64,000 bases of DNA, from contig CALNVZ010003433.1 of NCBI GenBank assembly GCA_940671915.1, positions 35,045,724 through 35,109,723 on the forward strand, read 5' to 3'. The notes beneath the pieces were generated by a model, which was not told where the DNA came from, searched no databases, and was given only the letters and a program-made list of their open reading frames with translations. Source of the stretch: Paracentrotus lividus (Eukaryota > Echinodermata > Echinoidea > Camarodonta > Echinidae). Below are positions 61,001 through 64,000 of this stretch, one piece after another; within the stretch, counting starts at the first letter, position 1, and every line of letters starts with the position of its first letter. Made by a program: the position numbers and the translations under genes.

Positions 61001-61581
61001 TTTCAAATACTTACACAATCATATGTCTCTGATGTTGTGGTCTTGAGTATTCATTCATTCTCAGATACTGTGTTCTAACTTCATTTTTCAAATACTTACA
61101 CAATCCTATGTGTCTGATGTTGTTATAGTATTCATCATTCATTCGCGAATTAAAAAACCCGCGAATATATAGACATGATTTCCAATGCGTGTATTGAATG
61201 GGTTCAATTGTGAGCTTACGAACATGCGGCGCGAATTTAAGAACCTGTGAACATGTTTTGCGGCCGCTTAGCGCGAAAAATTAATCCCGCGAAAATAACA
61301 GCGAATACAGTATTCATCAAACGTTCCTAGAGAATGTGTTTTTACTTCATTTTTGAAATACTTACACAATCCTATATGTCTGATGTTGTTGTAATATTCA
61401 TCAAACGTTCCCAGAGAATGTGTTCTAACATCATCTATCCTCTCATCGTTACATATAAAATAGACGTTCAGCGACGGACCAGCCTTGCATTCCAGATCTA
61501 CGCTCTTCTTTGTGATGTAAGCATCTTGAGGTTTTATGAAGAATACTGGCTGAGGAAGAGGGGTACTCACGGTAGGGTCAT
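15497..61581 (-). CDS. unc5: UNC5-type netrin receptor gene, 14 coding exons, 5' end missing
   Basis: Single-pass receptor for netrin in axon guidance and cell migration; in vertebrates also a dependence receptor that signals death through its C-terminal death domain (family knowledge). The exons, in transcript order, are 61581-61366, 59276-59160, 49720-49436, 49014-48838, 48256-48116, 25563-25498, 23234-23079, 21706-21074, 20568-20300, 19793-19557, 18916-18770, 18300-18136, 16267-16092 and 15668-15497. Every junction is AG/GT and the phases agree throughout (phase 1 at each junction up to the ZU5 exon, then 0, 0, 0, 0, 2). They sum to 2957 nt, about 985 residues: Ig1, Ig2, TSP1, TSP1, linker, TM, cytoplasmic tail, ZU5, UPA, death domain. 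This is slightly longer than vertebrate UNC5s once a signal peptide is added. No frameshift or in-frame stop was seen. The signal-peptide exon is outside the window or unrecognised. Orthology to UNC5 is by recalled similarity to vertebrate UNC5B. Confidence 0.93.
16092..16267 (-). CDS. unc5: UNC5 exon: UPA to death-domain linker and death-domain start
   Basis: 176 nt, enters in phase 0 and leaves in phase 2. It encodes VVAEQDLRLNGYSPNHMVPP, then QNAFHLSKPVRTALCQCLDI and PKGNDWKLLATKLGVDG. The second part matches SAFSIPLPIRQKLCSSLDAP and GHDWRMLAHKLNLDR in vertebrate UNC5B, the opening helices of the death domain. Acceptor ggtttgtag-like (pyrimidine-poor); donor gtaggttg. Confidence 0.93.
16458..17350. 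mobile_element. Non-autonomous TIR element with five 147-bp internal repeats
   Basis: Bounded by tttatgcctccgcc (left) and gcggaggcataaa (right). Inside are five tandem copies of a unit of 141-149 bp, anchored at 16584, 16731, 16878, 17027 and 17168. Each holds tgacctttgacc-like sequence, aatctaatcagatca, tgtaccaagtatgaagatga and gttcttgagttat. The right part has an acgtacgg-rich CpG tract (17250-17300) and a subterminal hairpin atgcctccgg...cggaggcat. No coding capacity. It lies in an UNC5 intron. The type is a common dispersed repeat of marine invertebrates (recalled, not checked). Confidence 0.8.
17796..18075 (-). pseudogene. Two degenerate tandem copies of the UNC5 UPA exon end
   Basis: Compared with the true exon (18136-18300), the same block recurs at about 17948-18075 and 17796-17905. 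Shared features on the plus strand are tta-ccc-gcatcaa / tttaccccatcaatg at the donor, then a tagta(t)ag tract, ggttacttctaac-like sequence and cttgccaa / cttaaggcaa. Each copy keeps a donor-like GTAAG or GTAAA. The reading frames have decayed. The copy at 17948 also shares flanking intron sequence with the true exon, so the duplications included intron. Confidence 0.75.
18136..18300 (-). CDS. unc5: UNC5 exon: UPA domain, C-terminal part
   Basis: 165 nt (55 codons), phase 0. It encodes EIPFYHVWSGTSNTLHCSFA, near-identical to the vertebrate block EIPFYHVWSGSQRNLHCTFT, then a more diverged segment ending QVMERTIDG. Acceptor cctctaag; donor gtaagtca. Two degenerate tandem copies of the 3' part of this exon, each with a donor-like site, lie just downstream in the intron (17796-18075). 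Confidence 0.94.
18770..18916 (-). CDS. unc5: UNC5 exon: UPA domain, middle
   Basis: 147 nt (49 codons), phase 0. It encodes HILNVERRLGGTPLQGTCQF, then NNLRLEIQNIVPGWQCKLAK and NCQ, aligning with VLHLERQMGGQLL and [24 protein letters not shown] of vertebrate UNC5B. It was found by direct minus-strand translation. Acceptor tggttgcag; donor gtaagtta. Confidence 0.92.
19557..19793 (-). CDS. unc5: UNC5 exon: ZU5 end and start of UPA domain
   Basis: 237 nt, phase 0 at both ends. It encodes TTVGEETINLQVFCQVDSHR, then SCIVTDQLGWYALSGQS (vertebrate ACHILTENLSTYALVGHS), then AAKRLKL-like SAKRLKLLAFGPALRSTLDY and IKVYISEDTPDALE. The last part matches the UPA opening of vertebrate UNC5 (YSIRVYCLDDTQDALK). 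The acceptor is taken at ataattcag; two further AG dinucleotides lie just inside, so the first few residues may shift by up to two codons. Confidence 0.93.
20300..20568 (-). CDS. unc5: UNC5 exon: ZU5 domain core
   Basis: 269 nt, enters in phase 1 and leaves in phase 0. It encodes GVSLMIPEGAIARGQTVEIY (vertebrate [20 protein letters not shown]), then QTLLSPVILCGPPSVVL, VVLVLPHCAQ and NDWRFSV, ending DEKCWE. These are the classic ZU5 landmarks. In UNC5, ZU5 packs against UPA and the death domain to hold the cytoplasmic region closed (family knowledge). Acceptor ctcttcgtag; donor gtaaacat. Confidence 0.95.
21074..21706 (-). CDS. unc5: UNC5 exon: cytoplasmic linker leading to ZU5
   Basis: 633 nt, the longest exon, phase 1. 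The juxtamembrane part keeps PPDIT and DEKIPM, which align with PPDLT and DKIPM of vertebrate UNC5. The middle is low in predicted order and rich in Pro, Ser and Tyr: HIYATLNPPEPPPQDPRYC, GYIMEEADENYML and PIHSDYS are candidate phosphotyrosine or SH2/SH3 docking sites by inference. The end, GHVGSRGGRLVLPDS, opens the ZU5 domain (vertebrate GGHLIVPNSG). Acceptor tgcttacag; donor gtttgttc, a non-optimal donor. Confidence 0.94.
22184..22466 (-). mobile_element. MITE, copy B, inverted relative to copy A
   Basis: Same family as 13144-13412 in the opposite orientation: aaatcagaaacaagtcgctg near the left, ggcgacttgtgtctgatttt near the right. The interior matches copy A in reverse, including the block ttcagcacagtgtcgagg. 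About 283 bp, in the UNC5 intron between the TM and cytoplasmic exons. The copies differ at many sites and by A-tract lengths, so this is an old family. Confidence 0.8.
23079..23234 (-). CDS. unc5: UNC5 exon: transmembrane segment
   Basis: 156 nt, phase 1. It encodes a short extracellular stub (AGAKSGLSEQIP), about 23 hydrophobic residues (LYIGISLAIVVLLLVFLFIA, then IYL) and a basic stop-transfer VTKRKRG, so the C-terminus is cytosolic. A Ser/Thr-rich tail follows (NSPSYTTTST). The acceptor is cactctttag and the donor gtaagtca. The position matches the single TM helix of UNC5 proteins. Confidence 0.95.
24131..25490. repeat. 38-bp minisatellite, about 35 copies
   Basis: The head-to-tail unit is roughly gaaagtaaaaagcactcata followed by gaaaagatttcaagaata, 38 bp. 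Copies vary at a few positions (aagcactc/aacactc, gaaaag/ggaaag, tttcaag/tttaaag), and some have A-tract indels. The last copies at the right end are diverged and stop 7 bp from the donor of the 66-nt UNC5 exon. In the transcript sense the intron therefore begins with over 1.3 kb of U-rich repeats. There are no unique spacers, so this is not a CRISPR. Confidence 0.97.
25498..25563 (-). CDS. unc5: UNC5 exon: small juxtamembrane cassette exon
   Basis: 66 nt between acceptor cctcattatag and donor gtgagaga, phase 1 on both sides, so it can be included or skipped without changing the frame. Included, it adds 22 residues rich in Ser, Pro, Gly and acid residues (IIEDPGLISSPSAGDTASQN, then PP) between the last TSP1 and the membrane span. 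No domain is recognised; it would act as an extracellular stalk spacer. Support comes from good splice sites, the matching phase and the absence of stops. Vertebrate UNC5 genes also have spliced variation in this region (family knowledge). A 38-bp minisatellite starts 7 bp past the donor, and a DIRS element ends about 320 bp before the acceptor. Confidence 0.75.
25925..26095. repeat. DIRS element inverted terminal repeat, left copy
   Basis: About 171 bp that pairs in inverted orientation with 31162-31329, with roughly six differences. It begins ctatacttacctatatctc and ends ctacttcctctttcg. An extra outer stretch (25885-25924), unlike the outer end of the right copy, completes this end, as is usual for the unequal termini of DIRS elements. 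Confidence 0.92.
26150..26249. repeat. DIRS internal complementary region
   Basis: 26150-26204 is the reverse complement of the outer left end (25885-25940), and 26201-26249 is the reverse complement of the outer right end (31299-31346). The two parts meet at tgat (26201-26204), the complement of the atca found at both element edges. This matches the internal complementary region of DIRS1, which is thought to template joining of the ends into a circle. Confidence 0.85.
26338..27606 (-). pseudogene. Broken tyrosine recombinase region of the DIRS element
   Basis: Pieces resemble the N-terminal SAM-like and C-terminal catalytic parts of DIRS/Ngaro tyrosine recombinases, which insert the element without a transposase or integrase. 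The region is broken and is treated as a fossil. Confidence 0.7.
27716..29131 (-). pseudogene. Broken reverse transcriptase / RNase H region of the DIRS element
   Basis: Reverse transcriptase landmarks (a DLQDAYYHIP block and a YLDDW active-site block) are followed by an RNase H-like stretch, in the order used by DIRS elements. No integrase or aspartic protease was seen, which separates it from Gypsy and Copia elements. Broken. Confidence 0.8.
29132..30921 (-). pseudogene. Broken Gag-like region of the DIRS element
   Basis: Fragmentary open frames lie upstream of the reverse transcriptase in element orientation. The assignment rests on position; sequence resemblance is weak. A duplicated segment of about 65 bp lies beyond its 5' side (30218-30345). 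Confidence 0.4.
30218..30345. repeat. Two-copy tandem repeat in the 5' part of the DIRS element
   Basis: A segment with the core gtccgttaag, then cgctggcttg, ccaatcat and aggcgatctagcact occurs twice in tandem, 62-65 bp apart, with small differences. It lies between the Gag-like region and other 5' element sequence. No role is evident. Confidence 0.75.
31162..31329. repeat. DIRS element inverted terminal repeat, right copy
   Basis: Inverted partner of 25925-26095. The outer tail gcgcagtgtagtaaatca (31329-31346) is specific to this end and is mirrored in the internal complementary region. In element orientation this is the 5' end. Confidence 0.92.
35215..35262 (-). other. 3' half of a tRNA-like sequence
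   Basis: On the minus strand gcgtgggttcaaatcccc is followed by ccgctgccacc, a T-arm and acceptor 3' strand without a matching 5' half. Probably a truncated tRNA-derived SINE. It adjoins the CAT microsatellite. Confidence 0.4.
35255..35575. repeat. CAT trinucleotide microsatellite, 320 bp
   Basis: Interrupted (cat)n / (cac)n. It explains the Asp-rich and Met-rich frames on the minus strand and the Ile-rich frame on the plus strand; none is a gene. Confidence 0.95.
36720..36752 (+). other. 5' half of a tRNA-like sequence
   Basis: gccatagctcagtcggtag followed by agcacc is a textbook tRNA D-arm / A-box sequence, but the anticodon and T arms that should follow are absent. A truncated tRNA or SINE head, not a working tRNA gene. 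Confidence 0.5.
38569..38617. repeat. (TA)n microsatellite
   Basis: About 24 pure units. Confidence 0.97.
42412..42516. repeat. Near-perfect hairpin, 31-bp perfect stem
   Basis: atatcgtcggccttatgcca plus aaagggcctta (42412-42442) is exactly complementary to 42486-42516. The stem extends inward with a few mismatches (ccgtcttt against aaagatgt), leaving a loop of about 30 nt. It lies in the long UNC5 intron. It could be a snap-back MITE or a hairpin-RNA source; no TIR-type flank or ORF is evident. Confidence 0.85.
48116..48256 (-). CDS. unc5: UNC5 exon: second thrombospondin type 1 repeat
   Basis: 141 nt, phase 1. It encodes AAIGWSEWSAWSRCTDECEQ, followed by RTRTCTRIC and NCSGGLC, which correspond to the second TSP1 of UNC5 (GRWTPWSKWSTCGTEC and KNCTDGLC in vertebrates). 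Six cysteines and the WxxWxxW motif are present. The middle of the domain is shorter than in vertebrates. The acceptor follows gctaatag and the donor is gtaagcca. It is separated by 22.5 kb from the next exon. Confidence 0.94.
48838..49014 (-). CDS. unc5: UNC5 exon: first thrombospondin type 1 repeat
   Basis: 177 nt, phase 1 in and out, found by direct translation of the minus strand. The product begins DESNNGAWSPWTEWTVCEG; the WxxWxxW motif is the usual C-mannosylation and arginine-stacking motif. It continues GTRRRMRYCTNPAPVNEGAN and ends TEDCSIDCP. Six cysteines are spaced as in a TSP1 domain. The acceptor is ttttgtag and the donor gtatatag, a weaker donor than the others in this gene. Confidence 0.93.
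49436..49720 (-). CDS. unc5: UNC5 exon: second Ig domain
   Basis: 285 nt, one complete Ig domain in a single phase-1 exon. It starts YLRNRWFQMPLDDRVAL, as in the vertebrate family (YLRKTFEQEPL). Domain landmarks are LLCRAPEGIPEP (first cysteine), IHWEKDGV (core tryptophan), GTLIVNEAQMSDNGNYTC (DxGxYxC motif) and the closing strand RVIVY. In vertebrate UNC5s the Ig domains bind netrin. The acceptor is ccctgatag and the donor gtaagaat. The preceding intron, back to 59160, is 9.4 kb. Confidence 0.95.
50188..50219. repeat. (TA)n microsatellite
   Basis: About 15 units, next to a purine-rich tract (50030-50180). Confidence 0.95.
51780..52015. repeat. Purine-rich (GA)n tract, 235 bp
   Basis: Interrupted (ga)n and (gaaa)n. 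It gives the long Ser/Leu frames on the minus strand, which are not genes. In UNC5 transcript sense it is a pyrimidine tract inside the intron. Confidence 0.95.
57302..57422. repeat. Near-perfect hairpin, 53-bp stem with two mismatches
   Basis: ggcccatattctactatgaa, then gactgagtttgtatgcgtcg and caagttcgtacaa, is mirrored at 57370-57422 with only two differences. The loop is about 14 nt (ccgggcacaatagc). The near-identity of the arms implies recent formation or upkeep. It lies in the intron between the Ig1 and Ig2 exons. Confidence 0.88.
57546..57957. mobile_element. TIR element with repeated CTCACGCA motifs
   Basis: The inverted ends pair cagagctaccaagtc (left) with gaacttggcatctctg (right). 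The interior repeats tctcacg / gcgtgaga and is markedly richer in CpG (gtagcgtgcgcgtgcgcctc) than the surrounding intron. About 410 bp, no ORF. The family is unnamed here. Confidence 0.6.
59160..59276 (-). CDS. unc5: UNC5 exon: first Ig domain, C-terminal part
   Basis: 117 nt with acceptor gttcacag and donor gtaagtat, phase 1 at both ends. The product reads on from the previous exon with SISKNDVETYFGDEDFWCVC, matching the UNC5 pattern ISRxxVExxFGxEDYWCxC. It supplies the second pair of Ig1 cysteines (FWCVC) and then the linker RTEKAYIREA, which corresponds to SRKAYVRIA in vertebrate UNC5. Because the phases are symmetric, skipping it would keep the frame but destroy Ig1. Confidence 0.93.
59935..60135. 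other. GC-richer patch, possible dispersed repeat
   Basis: A 200-bp patch (for example cgccaggcaacttcagcagc and cccaagcccgaccggcgaag) stands out from AT-rich intron and is open on the minus strand for 66 codons. No splice sites with the right phase, so not an UNC5 exon. Probably a short dispersed repeat; family unknown. Confidence 0.35.
60925..61425 (-). repeat. Tandem copies of an UNC5 exon end with its 5' splice site
   Basis: An 84-85 bp unit made of the last about 60 nt of the Ig1 exon plus its donor and about 25 nt of intron occurs four times in tandem. The true exon end is at 61366. Donor-like GTGTAAGTATTT sites recur with would-be exon ends at 61100, 61015 and 60931. The third unit is split by an insertion of about 180 bp (61141-61315). 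The copies differ by point changes, and reading on from the true exon meets a stop, so the downstream copies look non-coding or alternative. Confidence 0.85.
61141..61315. mobile_element. Short TIR (MITE-like) insertion inside the exon-end repeat
   Basis: The insertion splits one repeat unit, so its limits can be seen by comparison with the intact units. The sequence agtattcatca lies at both edges, consistent with a target duplication of 8 or more bp. Both ends are rich in CGCGAA/TTCGCG motifs in inverted orientation (cccgcgaat on the left, cccgcgaaaa on the right). No ORF. The class of DNA transposon is not determined. Confidence 0.6.
61366..61581 (-). CDS. unc5: UNC5 exon: first Ig domain, N-terminal part
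   Basis: 216 nt. The acceptor follows tcctctag and the donor is gtaagtat; the exon enters and leaves in phase 1. It encodes a family-typical start of Ig1, with FIKPQDAYITKK, the first two cysteines of the domain (LECKA and YFICN) and the stretch GTFDEYYNNIRHIGL. UNC5 Ig1 domains carry an extra cysteine pair, and all four cysteines are present across this exon and the next. The upstream phase implies that a signal-peptide exon should end with one base of a codon; none was recognised up to 64000. The 3' end of this exon, with its donor, is repeated downstream in the intron (see the repeat at 60925-61425). Confidence 0.92.
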
Positions 61582-64000
61582 CTAGAGGATAAAGAAAAAG
61601 AAAAAATATATAATTTAGTTGATGAGCATCAATTGTTCTATTGCAGATAATAACACACTATTGGAGATATACCACACGATCAAACAATCAAAGATGTTAA
61701 TGAGATATAGTTTTTATTTTAAAAGCAGGTTAGGAGATGGGGGGAATAAAAAATATGGGTAATTTAGTTGACCGGGATTAATAAAAATTTGACATTTACA
61801 TCATTTAGGGGAAATACTAGAGATTATGTTTAGGCCCGCTATCATAAATTAGATTAGACCTATATCTTAGTTGGATTATATCAAATTTAATACATCATAT
61901 TTACAAGATTACTGGTATATTATATCCAACAGAAATGCTATGCAAAAGGTTATTTTTTTTATAGCAAAATATAGCACCTGATATAACATTAACCAACTTT
62001 TTCTCCAGTCAAAAATAAAATTAAAATGACTCGTTTACTAAATTTTTATTGATACACATATTAGACATTGTTTGAGGTAATCAAAAGTGGATTATAAACC
62101 CAACTTAATTATTCTATTATTGTGGGAAGAAATGAGATTTGTACTTGGAGAAAATAATTCTTTGCCTAAATCAATAAGCGACACTAAACGACCGAGGTGC
62201 ATTTCCTTACTGTCAATGCAACATATTTCATACATTCTATTGATGATAATGAAATCACAATCCTAGGATAGCTACAAATGGCTGAAATGATATCTTTAAA
62301 AAGATAGCTATCATAAATGTTTCATGGATATAGTTTATCATACTCGAAACTAAACTAATGAATGACTAATATTGTATCTCTTGCTTGTAGACAAGTTGAA
62401 TTAGGGTCAAAGCTTCAAATAACCCAACTATAAAGCAAATCACTTGTCAAGTGTACTTTGAGGATATTCTACGCAAACTTGACCTTTGACCTCGAGTTCC
62501 AAGATCCCTGCATTCTAGGGTGATACCAAGAGACAACAAGGAGGATCTGATTTCCAGACGACCATCCCTTTTCTTTGATCTTCGTCGGTAAGTGATCAAA
62601 TAACTTGGGCACCAAAGCCTCATCTTTCATATTCACAACCTTCGTACTGAGCTAGGAGAAAGCTCAATGCGATTAGGGTCTGGGAGTGTCATCACTGCCA
62701 AGATTGTATCTTTAGATGTTGTGCGCAACCCCTCAATACACTGCTCATGCATACATCATCATTGCAAGATAAGCATTTAGAATTGTATTTGTATCAGTGT
62801 GATGGTACTGCACTAATATTATGAACACGTGCAGATGAAAAGATATAGAGAGAAAAGTATCTTTTTGTAAGTCTTAATGACTGGTTGTGCAATGATGAAG
62901 CTGGAGAAATCATCTCGGTATCTGAGACAGGATTTTGTCATCTTTTAATGCCCAAAACAGAACCCATAAAGTGATTTTCCACACACTGCGGCATTCTCAT
63001 TCCTGTTATTCTAATGGGGATGGGCTTAAAATAGATACAGGAGATGACAGTTTTTCTTGGACTTTATGTTCATGATGTAATCTCCCATAATAACGAATCC
63101 CTTTTCCCTTTATTTTGTTTGCTTTCTCCTTAATGGCTATTACTCCCTCTTTTGTCCATTCTGGGTTTATCTCTCCCCTCCCTCCCCATCTCTCTCTTTC
63201 TCTCTCTCCCTCTCTGCCTTGGACTTATCCAAACAAGGTAAACTTCTGCTCAAACTCCTTCCACTTTTTTTCTCTCTCTTCTATCTCTCTCTCTCTTTAT
63301 TGCTACATATCTTGTTTTCTGTATCTATATGGTACCTTTTTTTCTATCTCTGTCTGTCTCTATCTATCTCTTATTCTATTCTATATTTATCTTGATATCT
63401 GTATGTATGTGTATCTCTTTCTCTCTCTCTATCTCTCTCTCTCTCTGTCTCTCTCTCTCTCTCTCTTAAAAGGATGCTTGGATTTGTTTCACCCACTATC
63501 CTTTTCTTCCACTTAATTTCTGACTTCATGTTCTGTTTACAGAGTAACATCATCTCTATTGACAACACTGTATGATCACAAAGATCATGTTCCAAATATG
63601 GGCAGAATTGACAAACTGTCTTTCTCCGCTCAATAAAATGTCACAAATGCTTACCTAAACCACACACATTGCACTTTACTATGCCAGTTGCTTGGAATCA
63701 TATGTTACTCTCATCAAACATGTCACATAACATGTCACAAAACTGCGGGATGGGGAAAAAACAGGGACTACTTGGCTATAAACATAGCCAAACAAGTAAA
63801 ACCCAGGAGCTGAAGCTCCTTGCTCTAAGTCTAACATAATGAATTTTAAAATATTTTTTTTTTTATTTACCATGTATGGTACTTCAAATAATACACCATA
63901 CAAGTTTAATATTTTGGTCGAGGTTTTAAAAAAATTATTTTTATTGTGCTTTTATGTTTTAATCTTTTTATCAAACTTTTCATCAAACATTTAAACAGCT
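61582..64000. other. UNC5 upstream intron, first coding exon not found
   Basis: Minus-strand frames were read for a signal peptide ending in phase 1 before a donor; none was found. The stretch is AT-rich with a 300-bp pyrimidine tract (63165-63470). The 5' end of the gene most likely lies beyond the window. Confidence 0.6.
63165..63470. repeat. Pyrimidine-rich (CT)n tract, 300 bp
   Basis: Interrupted (tc)n with (tatc)n runs. It explains the Ser/Leu/Tyr-rich frame on the plus strand. Confidence 0.95.

Noticed and set aside
63115-63516. 133-codon Ser/Leu/Tyr-rich plus-strand frame
   Set aside because: It comes from the CT/TATC tract.
63679-63903. Candidate first UNC5 exon on the minus strand
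   Set aside because: No signal-peptide pattern and no phase-1 donor in the right place.

Overview
The window is animal nuclear DNA: AT-rich, intron-rich, full of microsatellites and small transposons. It is dominated by the 3' portion of one gene on the minus strand, an UNC5-type netrin receptor. Fourteen coding exons can be placed between 61581 and the stop codon ending at 15497. Their reading phases all agree, and together they give about 985 residues in the family's domain order: Ig, Ig, two thrombospondin type 1 repeats, transmembrane segment, cytoplasmic linker, ZU5, UPA and death domain. The signal-peptide exon and promoter were not found and probably lie beyond 64000. The mobile elements (a TU-like foldback element with 15-bp tandem repeats in its arms, a DIRS element and several short TIR elements) fit an echinoderm, most likely a sea urchin. 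The species is an inference.

Layout: 1-4234 is AT-rich with no gene, except for a GC-richer block at about 1670-2970. A foldback element (about 4244-6559) lies between 9-bp direct repeats and carries a tRNA-derived SINE-like insert. From 6569 to about 15496 I see microsatellites, a degenerate 142-bp tandem array and one MITE. The part next to 15497 probably holds the UNC5 3' UTR. From 15497 to 23234 lie the cytoplasmic and transmembrane exons. The intron after the transmembrane exon holds a second copy of that MITE, and the intron before the UPA/death-domain exon holds a TIR element with 147-bp internal repeats. At 24131-25490 a 38-bp minisatellite runs to within 7 bp of the donor of a small 66-nt cassette exon. 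The next intron upstream (25564-48115) contains a broken DIRS retroelement and otherwise microsatellites, tRNA-like scraps and one strong hairpin. Exons for TSP1 and Ig2 lie at 48116-49720. Those for Ig1 lie at 59160-59276 and 61366-61581.

The observations most worth a second look are local. Two UNC5 exons (61366-61581 and 18136-18300) are followed in the intron by tandem degenerate copies of their own 3' ends, donor sites included. The cassette exon sits between a minisatellite and the DIRS insertion. Two near-perfect long hairpins lie in introns. No second protein-coding gene was found; nearly all other open frames come from low-complexity DNA.
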